In this document: piece after piece, positions 35,674 through 43,654 of the stretch | How positions within the stretch are numbered: position 1 is the stretch's first letter | Layout: each line of letters opens with the position of its first letter | Assembly (NCBI GenBank): GCA_964549495.1 | Contig: CAZJWJ010000005.1 | Span: 1 to 64,000, forward strand | Origin: JACKBJ01 sp964549495 | GTDB lineage: Bacteria > Chloroflexota > Anaerolineae > Epilineales > Epilineaceae | Length of the DNA stretch: 64,000 nucleotides | Reading direction: 5' to 3' | Translations under genes and position numbers: made by a program | The notes under the pieces: model-generated | Told to the model about the DNA's origin: nothing | Seen by the model: only the letters and a program-made list of their open reading frames with translations | The model's database searches: none

Positions 35674-37332
35674 CTAGCCGGACCCACCGTTCGCCGCGCC
35701 AAAGCGCGTCGGCTGCTCGCTGCGCTCCGCCCGCTCGCGCCGGGCCATCTCGCGCCATCGGTCGCCGATCGCACGAAGCTCGGCGCGGCTGGCCTCCTGC
35801 GCCTTCCGGCTGAGCGGACCCGACCTCCCGTCCTCCTCGGCGATCGAGGTCACCTCGATCAGATCTCGGCGGCGGAGCAGGGCTTCGTGCTCGCAGTGGA
35901 GCAGCGCGTGCAGCTCGCGGTAGAAGGCGCTGCGATAGCTGCCCTGGAAGAGCATGGCCAGATCCTGGCTGTCCCGCCAATGCCGGCGTGCGCCGAGCTG
36001 CTCGGCCACGCGCGCATGAAAGGGCGTGCCCGGCAGCGGATAGCTGACCGAGACCCCGATGGCGTCCGGCAGGCATCGTCGCATCAGCTCCGCCGTGGCT
36101 TCGATCTCCGCCCAGCCCTCGCCCGGATAGCCCAGCTGCAGAAAGAAGGCCACCCGGATCCCCTGCGCGCGCAAGGTCCGGGTCGCGCGCTCTACCTGCT
36201 CGACCCGGATGCCCTTCTCCATCGCATCCAGGATGGTCTGGGAACCGCTCTCCACCCCCAGCCAGAGCTCCTCGCAACCCGAGCGCGCCAGCTGCTCGGC
36301 GTAGTCCTCGTCCACCCGATCGACCCGGCTCTGCGCCACATAGGGCAGCCGCACGCTCCGGGCTTCCAGCGCGTCGGCAAACTCGCGCACCCAGTCCGCT
36401 TGCAGACCGAGCACGTCATCGACGAACCAGAGCCCGTCCGGCGCCTGCTCGGTCGCGATCTGGGCCACCTCGTCGGCCACCGACTCGGGCCGGCGTTGGG
36501 CATAGCGACGGCCCCAGATCGGCCGGGCGCACCAGTTGCAGGCGTAAGGGCAACCGCGCGAGGCAGCCAGGTTCAGCTGGAAATGTCCGTGCGCCCGCCG
36601 CCATCGCCGGCGGTAGGCCTCCATGTCGACCAAGTCGCGCGCCGGCAGCGGGAAGCCTTCCAGGTTGCGCGCCGGGGGACGCGCGGGACCGCGCAGGAGC
36701 GCGCCGTCCGGCCCGGTCGTGACGCTGCCGGCGATGCGCTGCCATGCCATGCCTTCGGCCGATTTTCGCGCCTCCTCGGCCGAGCTCACCGGCTCCTCGA
36801 CCGGACCCCGCGCCGCGATCGGCAGGCTTTGGACCGCCTCCAGCAGGCTCCATTCGGCCTCGCCGGTCAAGACCGCGGTGGCCCCGGCCTCCAGCCAAAG
36901 CTCGGGCCGATCGCTGGCATCCGAGCCGGCCACCAGGCAGGGCAGGCCCCGCGCGCGGGCGGTCCGCAGCATCTCGAAGCCCGCCTCGCGCATCCGCGAC
37001 AGGCACATCTTGGACAGGAAGTTGAAGCTGTCCTCGAAGAGGGCGACCAGACGCGGCCGGCTGGCCTCCAGGGCCGCCTCGAAGGCCTCGGGGCCCGGGG
37101 CGAGCATGGCATCGAAGAGCGCCACGCGCAGCCCGGCCCGTCTCAGGATCGAAGCGGCGTAGAGCGTGCCCAAGGGCGGGTAGGGCCGCATCCGCGCGAC
37201 CTGCTTGGGATCCAGGGCCATGTAGAGCGTGTGGCCGAGCAGCACGTCGACCGGGCCGCCGGCGTCGCCGCGACAATGCGGCGCGAAGCGGCGGATGGCG
37301 GGCGACCGGCGGATGGCGGGCGATCGACTCAT
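35674..37332 (-). CDS. B12-binding domain radical SAM protein (BchE-like class), paralogue
   Basis: This 552-residue enzyme is the larger of two tandem B12-type radical SAM proteins. The N-terminal domain reads 'MRPYPPLGTLYAASILRRAG'; the cluster motif is C261-x3-C265-x2-C268 in 'ASRGCPYACNWCARP'. 'LWFVDDVLGLQADWV' and 'LWLGVESGSQTILDAMEKG' follow. The region 'SQDLAMLFQGSYRSAFYREL' closely recalls the end of BchE-type oxidative cyclases. The first ~14 residues contain a duplicated SPAIRR unit encoded by an 18-base repeat. Its start overlaps the amidohydrolase stop by 4 bases. The pair suggests two successive radical steps on one substrate. Confidence 0.88.
   Translation of the reverse strand: MSRSPAIRRSPAIRRFAPHCRGDAGGPVDVLLGHTLYMALDPKQVARMRPYPPLGTLYAASILRRAGLRVALFDAMLAPGPEAFEAALEASRPRLVALFEDSFNFLSKMCLSRMREAGFEMLRTARARGLPCLVAGSDASDRPELWLEAGATAVLTGEAEWSLLEAVQSLPIAARGPVEEPVSSAEEARKSAEGMAWQRIAGSVTTGPDGALLRGPARPPARNLEGFPLPARDLVDMEAYRRRWRRAHGHFQLNLAASRGCPYACNWCARPIWGRRYAQRRPESVADEVAQIATEQAPDGLWFVDDVLGLQADWVREFADALEARSVRLPYVAQSRVDRVDEDYAEQLARSGCEELWLGVESGSQTILDAMEKGIRVEQVERATRTLRAQGIRVAFFLQLGYPGEGWAEIEATAELMRRCLPDAIGVSVSYPLPGTPFHARVAEQLGARRHWRDSQDLAMLFQGSYRSAFYRELHALLHCEHEALLRRRDLIEVTSIAEEDGRSGPLSRKAQEASRAELRAIGDRWREMARRERAERSEQPTRFGAANGGSG
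37289..37324 (-). repeat. 18-base direct repeat at the start of a radical SAM gene
   Basis: Two 18-base units (37289-37306 and 37307-37324) differ only in the last base. They encode the duplicated SPAIRR at the N-terminus of the downstream enzyme. A recent duplication is likely. Confidence 0.85.
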
Positions 37333-38600
37333 GCCGGCCGCCTCGTCGCCGCTCCGGCCGGCTCCAGATGGAATCCAGGCTCGATGAGTCCGGAAGGCAC
37401 CAGGGGCTCGAGCAGTCCTGCCGCGATGCGACGCGGACGACCATCCAGTCGGGCCCGCAGCAGCGGATCCCGGGCCGGGTCGAGCCGCTCGGCCAGCTCC
37501 GGCGCGGCCAGCATCACCCTGCCGGCGCGCAGGATCAGTTGCAGGTCGGAGCGCCGGCTGGCCAAGAGCTGCTCGATGGGCGAACGCCCCTGGTCGGCCA
37601 GGACGATCAGGTCGGCCGGCGCGCCCGGATCGATACGGCCGGCCCGGGACCGGCCGCAGAGCGCGGCGGCGTCCAGCGTGACCATCCGCAGCAGCTGCAG
37701 GGGGCGCAAGCGCCCGTCGGCGGCCGCGTGCCCGAGCTCGTCCAAGAGATCGCGCGAACCGGTCAGCCTAGCATCGCTGCCCAGGGCCAGGCGCCGTGCC
37801 GCCGCGAAGTCGACGGGATCGGCGGCCCGGCCGAAGAGCCGCCGGTTGCTGGCCGGGCACCAGATCATCCCGCAGCCCGCGGCCAGCGCCCGGCCGCGGC
37901 GCGCGGCATCCAGGCCCACGGCGTGCACCAAGCGGGTGCGCGGGTCCAGCCCCCCGAGCGCCTCGATCCGATCGAAGTCCCGCCGCGCCCGGCGCCCGAT
38001 GCCCTCGGCCGCGTGGACGACCCAGGGCCGACCCGGCCGCCGAGCCGCGAGCCCCTCCTCGAGCCCGGGCCCATAGCGACCAGCCAGACTGGGCGAGTGC
38101 ACCCAACCCGGCGAGTCGAGCACCCGCAGGGGAAAGTCCCGGCGCTCGAAGACGCTCAGCCACGGATCGTGGTGCAGCACGCTGGTCACACCGGAAATCA
38201 GGTTCTTCACGGCGCCATGCCAGGCGCGCTGGGGCATCGGTATCCGGCGGAGCGCGGCGTAGACGTCGCTGGCCAGGAGGCGGCGCATGTCGGCGATCCA
38301 GTCGTCGGCATGACGGTAGGCCCCGGCCGCCGGCCCGGGCGGAAAGAGGTTGTGCCCCAGGTGGTCGTGGGCGTTGACCAGGCCCGGCAAGAGCCAATGA
38401 CCAGAGAGATCGAGGCGGTGGGCGCGCCGGCCGATCCGGGCCAGCGGCTGGATCCGACCCGCCTCGATCAAGAGGCGCCCTCGGCGGAACCTGCCGGTCA
38501 CCGGATCCACGATGCCCGCGCCTTCGATCAGCAGCTGTCTCAGGTGCCTGCCTCCCGTCGATCGCCGGTGCCCGGCTCGGGCACCGCTGCGACGTCGCAT
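37329..38600 (-). CDS. Amidohydrolase-superfamily protein (ATZ/TRZ-like)
   Basis: The 423-residue product is a metal-dependent amidohydrolase. The HxH metal site is in 'GLVNAHDHLGHN'; other ligands appear as 'WVVHAAEG', 'TRLVHAVGLD' and the Asp of 'LGSDARLTG', followed by 'DPGAPADLIVLAD' as in deaminases and chlorohydrolases of this group. It should deaminate or hydrolyse a C-N or related bond in the cytoplasm. It is the first gene of the minus-strand radical SAM cluster and overlaps the next gene by 4 bases. The ATG at 38600 gives an Arg-rich N-terminus before 'LLIEGAGIVDP'. The frame is open further upstream but crosses the divergent gene. Substrate unknown. Confidence 0.85.
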   Translation of the reverse strand: MRRRSGARAGHRRSTGGRHLRQLLIEGAGIVDPVTGRFRRGRLLIEAGRIQPLARIGRRAHRLDLSGHWLLPGLVNAHDHLGHNLFPPGPAAGAYRHADDWIADMRRLLASDVYAALRRIPMPQRAWHGAVKNLISGVTSVLHHDPWLSVFERRDFPLRVLDSPGWVHSPSLAGRYGPGLEEGLAARRPGRPWVVHAAEGIGRRARRDFDRIEALGGLDPRTRLVHAVGLDAARRGRALAAGCGMIWCPASNRRLFGRAADPVDFAAARRLALGSDARLTGSRDLLDELGHAAADGRLRPLQLLRMVTLDAAALCGRSRAGRIDPGAPADLIVLADQGRSPIEQLLASRRSDLQLILRAGRVMLAAPELAERLDPARDPLLRARLDGRPRRIAAGLLEPLVPSGLIEPGFHLEPAGAATRRPA

Positions 38601-38804
38601 GGTACCGATGCTCGGCAGGCAGGTCCATTCGGAGGCCGGCCGGCAGGTCGGCCCAGCAGATACCGGCCGCCCCGCCGAAGCCGTGGCATCCTTGTGCACA
38701 TCTCGGGCATGAGATGGCTCGGCCGAGCCCTCGGCAGCGCTCGGTAGCGCCCTACCTGGATGCCCACCCGTCCCATCGGTCAGCAGCCGGAGCGAGAGCA
38801 GCGA

Positions 38805-39557
38805 ATGGAAGTCGCTCGAGACATCGCCGAGCGCCGAGCGCTCCGCCGCGTGCGCGAGGCCTACGCCGCCTGGAGCGCGACCTACGAGCGGAGCGGGCAC
38901 AATCCGCTGACGGCGGCGGCCGAAGAGCTGCTGGGCCCGTGGCTTCGCGATCTGCGTGGACAACGCCTGCTCGATTTGGCCTGCGGCGACGGCCGCGTGC
39001 TCGGTCTGGCGCGGCAGGAAGCGACGCGCTTTCGGGCCGGACTCGACTTCAGCCGCGGCATGCTGCTGGCCGCGCGTCGCCGCCATCCCGATACGCCCTT
39101 GATCGAGGCGGAGCTGTGCGCGCTGCCCCTGGCCGCCGAGAGCTTCGATCGGGTCGCGCTGAGCCTGGCGCTGAGCCACTTGCCGCGCATCGAGGTCGCC
39201 GTCTTTGAAATGGCGCGCGTCTTGGCACCGGGCGGCCGGCTCCTGCTGATCGACCTGCATCCGGATGCCGCCGAGCGCGGTTGGACGCGCAGCTTCCGCG
39301 ATGCCGCGGGCCGCAGGCGCAGGGTCGACTGGTGGCCCCAGGATCTGGACCGGATCGAGGCGCTCTGCCGCGCGGCCGGCCTGGAGATCCTGCGCCGACG
39401 CGAGCGAGCCCTCGATCCGACGCGCCTCCCGCCGGACGCGCCGCCTTCGGCCGGGCGGGGCCTCGCGCTCTACGCCATCGAAGCCCGGAAGCCGGCCGAG
39501 CAGAGCAGCGATCAGCGCTCGCCGTCGGCCAGCCCATTGAATCCGATCGGCAGGTAG
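38805..39557 (+). CDS. SAM-dependent methyltransferase divergent from the radical SAM cluster
   Basis: The product (250 residues from ATG 38805; 265 from ATG 38760) is a class I methyltransferase with 'LLDLACGDGRVLGLARQ' (motif I), 'RAGLDFSRGMLLAARRR', 'AESFDRVALSLALSHLPRI' and 'LAPGGRLLLIDLHP'. It most resembles UbiE/COQ5-like enzymes of small molecules. It faces away from the amidohydrolase across a short spacer, so a shared regulatory region is possible. Its last 46 bases overlap the convergent Kelch gene. I consider it a possible member of the cluster because of position and the number of methyltransferases beside it. Confidence 0.8.
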   Translation: MEVARDIAERRALRRVREAYAAWSATYERSGHNPLTAAAEELLGPWLRDLRGQRLLDLACGDGRVLGLARQEATRFRAGLDFSRGMLLAARRRHPDTPLIEAELCALPLAAESFDRVALSLALSHLPRIEVAVFEMARVLAPGGRLLLIDLHPDAAERGWTRSFRDAAGRRRRVDWWPQDLDRIEALCRAAGLEILRRRERALDPTRLPPDAPPSAGRGLALYAIEARKPAEQSSDQRSPSASPLNPIGR

Positions 39558-40696
39558 ATCGGCGCACCGTCGAGATCCTCGCCCACCGCCAGCGACCAGG
39601 CATCGGCCAGATAGCGCACGTCACCGCCCTCGCCGCGCGTGCCGCCGTAGACCAGCATCCGCGACTGGCTCGGGTCCCAGTCCGCCGCATGCCCGGCGCG
39701 CGCGCCGGGCCCTTGGCCGTCGAGCGGCAGTCGCGCCTCGACGCTTTCCCAGGCGGGGCTCTCGGGATGGTCGTAGTCCAGCCGCCAGATCTCGGCCAGG
39801 TCCGTGGCGCCGTCCTCGCCGGCCACGTAGCCCCCGTAGAGCAGGAAGGCGGACTGCCCGGTGGCAAAGACCATCGTGGCGCCGATGCGGGCGCTGGGCG
39901 CCGGCGCGCCGTCCCGCAGGCCGAGCGGCTGCCAGGCGTCCGCCCGATCGATCGACGCCAGGTCGACCCGCCAGGCAGCGGCAACCGCCGCACCGGTCTC
40001 GTCCTGACCGCCGACGACCAGCAGGTCGCCGCTGGCGGGATCGACGGCATAGGCCTGGTGCAGCAGCCGGAAGGGAACGGCCGGCAAGGCCTGCCAAGAC
40101 CCGGGGGCCGCCGAGAGGTCCAAAGCCCAGACCTCGTCGCTGAGGCTGTTGGTGCCGTAGCGATCCCCTCCGAAGAGGATGGCCCGATCGCGTTCGGCAT
40201 CGTAGACCAGTCCCGGGTACCACAGCGCCAGATCGGTCTCGGTCTCGACCTGGGTCCACTCGCCGCTGGCCAAATCGTAAAGGTAGGTCTGACCGTCCTG
40301 GCAATCGCAGATCAAGAGCAGGCGGTCGTCATCGGCATCCAGGATGGCGCGGGCACCGATCAGGCCGCGGCCGGCCTGGCGCGAACGGGGGATCGATCCC
40401 GTCTGCTCCAGATCCGCCCATTCGCTTGCGACAGCGCCCAGCTCGAGGCTTCGAGCCAGGCCCGGTGCGCCGAAGCCGGACTCGCCACCGATCAGCAGCC
40501 ACCGGTCCTCGGCGGCGAGCAGGCTGCTGTGTCCGGCCAGGGGCAGATCCGAGGGCAGACCGGACCATCGGTAGTCGACGTCCTCGTGCTGCAGCTCGGC
40601 GCCTGCCGAAGGCGGGAGGGCGGCGAGCAGGGCGAGGAGCACGAGGATTGCGGCCGGCAAGGCCGGTCGGCCTGCGGAGACGGAAGGCTGGGTCAC
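39512..40696 (-). CDS. Secreted Kelch-repeat protein
   Basis: The 394-residue product has a clear signal peptide ('PAAILVLLALLAALPPSAGA', ~residues 13-32). Kelch-type blades follow: 'RWLLIGGESGFG', 'DRAILFGGDRYGTN', 'GDLLVVGGQDETGA', 'SAFLLYGGYVAGED' and 'SRMLVYGGTRGEGG', with regular Tyr/Trp spacings. The end reads APIYLPIGFNG, another aromatic-Leu-Pro motif. GTG 40696 is the start, with GGAGGA 6 bases upstream. It is convergent with the methyltransferase and divergent from the sugar dehydrogenase. It may be a binding partner for surface proteins; the target is unknown. Confidence 0.8.
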   Translation of the reverse strand: MTQPSVSAGRPALPAAILVLLALLAALPPSAGAELQHEDVDYRWSGLPSDLPLAGHSSLLAAEDRWLLIGGESGFGAPGLARSLELGAVASEWADLEQTGSIPRSRQAGRGLIGARAILDADDDRLLLICDCQDGQTYLYDLASGEWTQVETETDLALWYPGLVYDAERDRAILFGGDRYGTNSLSDEVWALDLSAAPGSWQALPAVPFRLLHQAYAVDPASGDLLVVGGQDETGAAVAAAWRVDLASIDRADAWQPLGLRDGAPAPSARIGATMVFATGQSAFLLYGGYVAGEDGATDLAEIWRLDYDHPESPAWESVEARLPLDGQGPGARAGHAADWDPSQSRMLVYGGTRGEGGDVRYLADAWSLAVGEDLDGAPIYLPIGFNGLADGER

Positions 40697-40762
40697 GGCG
40701 GGTCCTCCAATCCATGTGGGTGGGCATCGTCGGTCGCCGGGCGAGCGCCGGCGACAGGCGCT

Positions 40763-40771
40763 AGGATTGTA
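40763..40771. promoter_or_regulatory. Possible overlapping divergent -10 elements
   Basis: TAGGAT (40763-40768) reads as a -10 to the right, toward the sugar dehydrogenase, and TACAAT reads to the left on the minus strand (40771-40766), toward the Kelch gene, with a weak TTCCCA 18 bases upstream of it. The two boxes share bases, so the two promoters could exclude each other. The call is tentative. Confidence 0.35.
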
Positions 40772-40889
40772 GGGCATGCGGCGCGTCGGTGGGAAGAGGC
40801 ATCGGCGCAACCCTGCCGAGGCGGGCCGTGCCGACCCGTCCGCAGCCACCCAGGCATCCGATCGGCGCAAACCAGGGAGAATGGTATCG

Positions 40890-42284
40890 ATGATACGCAG
40901 GACCACCGGCAACGCTGTTCCGGCCCGACTTGTCGGGCTCGGGATGGCCATCGTGCCGCTCGTCTTGGCGCTGGCTTGCCGGACCACCGGTACGGACCCG
41001 GCCAACCCCGGAGACGCCTCGATCGCCACCTCCGCTCCGCTCGGCACGGCAGCGAGCCAAGGCATGGCCATCGAGTCCGAGGGCGCGGCGACCGAAGCCA
41101 GCCCGGTCGAGGCCGACGCCACGGCGTCCACCGTCCCCAGCTCCTCGGCCAGCGCCACCCCGACGGCCCTGGAAGACCTTCGCATCGAGCTCTTCGAGTT
41201 GGCCAGCGGCTTCGACTCGCCGCTCTTGGTCACCCATGCCCCAGACGGCTCGGGCCGCATCTACATCGTGGAGCAAGCGGGCCGCATCTACTCGATGGAT
41301 CTCGAGGACCCCGAGGGCTCGCGCAGCATGGAACTCGACATTCGCGAGCGGATCGAGGACGGGGCCAGCGAGCAGGGACTGCTGGGCCTGGCCTTCCACC
41401 CGGACTTCGAGCGCAATCGCCGGCTCTTCGTCAACTACACGGATCTGGCGGGTGACACAGTGGTGGCCGAGCTGCGCGCGCTGCCCGGCACCGACGGCTT
41501 CGACCCGGCCAGCGAGGAGACCATCCTGGCCTTCGAGCAGCCGGCGGGCAACCACAATGGCGGACACCTGGCCTTCGGCCCCGACGGCATGCTCTTCGTC
41601 GCCACCGGCGACGGGGGCGGCGCCGACGACCGCTACGGGCATGGCCAGAACCCCGGCAGCCTCTTGGGCAAGATCCTGCGCATCGACGTCGATGCGCGCC
41701 AGGACGGGGCGGCCTACGGCCTGCCGCCGGACAACCCCTTCCTGGACCGCGAAGGCTATCGCCCGGAGACCTGGGCTTGGGGGCTGCGCAACCCTTGGCG
41801 CTTCAGCTTCGACCGGCAGACCGGCGACCTCTACATCGGCGACGTCGGACAGGCGCGCTGGGAGGAGATCGACCTCATGCCGGCCGGCAGCGCCGGCTTC
41901 AACTTCGGCTGGCCCATCTTCGAAGGGCGGGCCTGCCAGCGTGACGATGGCGCCTGCCAGGACCCGAGCCTCCAGGCGCCCATCCTGGTCTACGAGCACC
42001 AAGCCGGGGCCTGCTCGGTGACCGGTGGCTACGTGTACCGGGGGCCGGCCGAGGATGGCGGAGCCGCGTTGCAGGGCGCCTACCTCTACGCCGACTACTG
42101 CTCGGGCCAGATCCGGGTGGCACGCGAGGAAGCGGGCGGCTGGCGCTCGCGCGTGATCCTGGAGACCGAGCTGGACATCAGCAGCTTCGGCCAGGACGAG
42201 GCGGGCCGGCTCTACCTGAGCGACCTGGATGGTGGCTCGATCTACCGCATCCGTCCCGGACAGGCCGAGGAGCCTGGGCTATAA
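40890..42284 (+). CDS. PQQ-dependent sugar dehydrogenase-like lipoprotein (YliI/sGDH family)
   Basis: The 464-residue protein is a six-bladed soluble glucose/aldose dehydrogenase-like propeller. Its N-terminus is a lipoprotein signal with lipobox LALAC (Cys30), then a Thr/Ser-rich spacer. The family catalytic region 'PAGNHNGGHLAFGPDG' with its His and 'FVATGDGGGADD' is intact, followed by 'AWGLRNPWRFSFDRQTGDL' and 'GDVGQARWEEIDL', the family hallmarks. The enzyme oxidises sugars using PQQ and passes electrons to a respiratory acceptor, plausibly the cytochrome c encoded next. ATG 40890 is preferred over 40881 because GGGAG is 10 bases upstream of it; the longer ATG 40776 lacks a clear ribosome site. 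The PQQ source is not seen here. Confidence 0.88.
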   Translation: MIRRTTGNAVPARLVGLGMAIVPLVLALACRTTGTDPANPGDASIATSAPLGTAASQGMAIESEGAATEASPVEADATASTVPSSSASATPTALEDLRIELFELASGFDSPLLVTHAPDGSGRIYIVEQAGRIYSMDLEDPEGSRSMELDIRERIEDGASEQGLLGLAFHPDFERNRRLFVNYTDLAGDTVVAELRALPGTDGFDPASEETILAFEQPAGNHNGGHLAFGPDGMLFVATGDGGGADDRYGHGQNPGSLLGKILRIDVDARQDGAAYGLPPDNPFLDREGYRPETWAWGLRNPWRFSFDRQTGDLYIGDVGQARWEEIDLMPAGSAGFNFGWPIFEGRACQRDDGACQDPSLQAPILVYEHQAGACSVTGGYVYRGPAEDGGAALQGAYLYADYCSGQIRVAREEAGGWRSRVILETELDISSFGQDEAGRLYLSDLDGGSIYRIRPGQAEEPGL

Positions 42285-42285
42285 T
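42257..42285 (+). promoter_or_regulatory. Promoter CGGACA-17-TATAAT containing a stop codon
   Basis: The -10 TATAAT (42280-42285) is a perfect match and contains the TAA stop codon of the sugar dehydrogenase gene. CGGACA (42257-42262) sits 17 bases upstream as a weak -35. RNA would start near 42292, about 28 bases before ATG 42320. Transcription from inside the upstream gene could supplement read-through. Confidence 0.55.
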
Positions 42286-42319
42286 CCCCCGCGACGCCGA
42301 CCGCCCCGCCCGCACCAGG

Positions 42320-43006
42320 ATGCTTTCGATGCGCATGAGGACGACAACGCGCTGGATCCGATGCCTCTTGCCGATCGCCATGGCCCTCCCCCTGGCCGGC
42401 TGCCTGACCCGGTCCACGCCCGAGACGGGCCCGGATGGCGCGGCCCTCTACGCCCAGTACTGCCAGGTCTGTCACGGCCCCGACGGCCGGATGGTCGAAG
42501 GGGTGACCAACCCGGTCACCATCAGCCATCCCGACTTCTTGCGGGTGGTCGACGACCAGTTCCTCTTCGACAGCATCGCCCAGGGCCGGCCCGGTTCGAA
42601 CGGCCGCGGTCGCCCGGGCACCAAGATGTCGGCCTACGGATTGGAGGACGGTCGGGTCCTATCCGACGAGGAGATCTGGGCCATCGTGGCCCACCTGGGC
42701 GGCTGGCGCGAAGGCGATAGGATCGAGCCCGAGCCCTTCGACGCTTCGGGGGGTGATGTGGCCGCGGGCGCCGAGCTCTACGCCGATCGCTGCGCCGAAT
42801 GCCACGGGCCGGAGGGCTGGGGCAGCCAGGCACCGCGACTGGCCGGCGATACCCTGCAGCAGACCGCCAGCGACGCCTATCTGGCCCACACGATCCGCCA
42901 CGGACGTGCGGGCACGGACATGGAGGCCTACGATCTGGACGATGCGGCCATGGCCGACCTGCTGGCCTTCATCCGACAGCTGGACGATCGAAGTGAGGAA
43001 CCCTAG
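42320..43006 (+). CDS. Di-haem cytochrome c lipoprotein
   Basis: This 228-residue protein has a lipoprotein signal ('ALPLAGC') and two cytochrome c domains. The first haem site is CQVCH with 'TKMSAYGLEDG' as the likely axial Met; the second is CAECH with 'TDMEAYDLDD'. The two domains are clearly homologous, suggesting internal duplication. It should be anchored to the membrane by lipid and carry electrons outside the cell membrane. Position next to a PQQ-type dehydrogenase suggests it as the electron acceptor. The gene ends 2 bases before the dsbB-like gene, so these are coupled. Confidence 0.88.
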   Translation: MLSMRMRTTTRWIRCLLPIAMALPLAGCLTRSTPETGPDGAALYAQYCQVCHGPDGRMVEGVTNPVTISHPDFLRVVDDQFLFDSIAQGRPGSNGRGRPGTKMSAYGLEDGRVLSDEEIWAIVAHLGGWREGDRIEPEPFDASGGDVAAGAELYADRCAECHGPEGWGSQAPRLAGDTLQQTASDAYLAHTIRHGRAGTDMEAYDLDDAAMADLLAFIRQLDDRSEEP

Positions 43007-43008
43007 CC

Positions 43009-43578
43009 ATGGAGTCTCCAGCGATGACGGATCCCCCGACCGAAGCCGGACCGGACGCGCGCCCAGAGGCGGGTTGGCTCGAGCGTCATGGCTCGAGCAT
43101 CGTGCTGGCCGTGGCCTGGACGGCCATGCTCGGCAGCCTCTACTTCAGCGAGGTGCTGCATTACCTGCCCTGCCGGCTGTGCTGGTTCCAGCGCATCCTG
43201 ATGTACCCGATCGCCCTGATCGCGCTGGTCGGCATCTTGCGCAACGACCGCGGGGCTCCGCTATACGTCTTGCCGCTCTCCCTGCTCGGCATTCTGGTCT
43301 CCAGCTATCACATCTTGATTCAAAACGGCTTCCTCTCGGAGTCCACCGCCTGCCAGGCCGGTGTGCCCTGCGCCGGGCGCTACATCAACTGGCTCGGTTT
43401 CGTCACCATCCCCGTGCTGGCGCTGACCGCATTCCTGCTGATCAGCTTCGCCGGGTCGGCGGCCCTGCGGGCGCCTGGGCTCGACCATCCGCGCTCGGAG
43501 CGCTTGCGCCGCGTCGGCCTGATCATCGGCATCATCGTCACCTTCTTCGCCCTGCTCTGGCTGCGCGCGACAGCCTGA
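43009..43578 (+). CDS. DsbB/BdbC-family disulfide bond oxidase
   Basis: The 189-residue membrane protein has four hydrophobic segments. The first Cys pair is 'LPCRLCWFQR' (Cys55, Cys58) and the second is in 'STACQAGVPC' (Cys115, Cys121), as needed to pass electrons from a DsbA partner to quinone. The family feature 'YPIALIALVGIL' follows the first pair. It reoxidises a thiol-disulfide carrier and so supports disulfide formation in exported proteins; this fits the Cys-containing secreted proteins here. No DsbA-like gene is seen nearby. ATG 43009 is used; 43024 is an alternative. Confidence 0.88.
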   Translation: MESPAMTDPPTEAGPDARPEAGWLERHGSSIVLAVAWTAMLGSLYFSEVLHYLPCRLCWFQRILMYPIALIALVGILRNDRGAPLYVLPLSLLGILVSSYHILIQNGFLSESTACQAGVPCAGRYINWLGFVTIPVLALTAFLLISFAGSAALRAPGLDHPRSERLRRVGLIIGIIVTFFALLWLRATA

Positions 43579-43654
43579 GCGCCCACGGCGCCGATTCCGC
43601 GCGATTCCCGACCGGACGATCCCCCCGAACCCGCACCCAGGAGATCTGCTTTCC

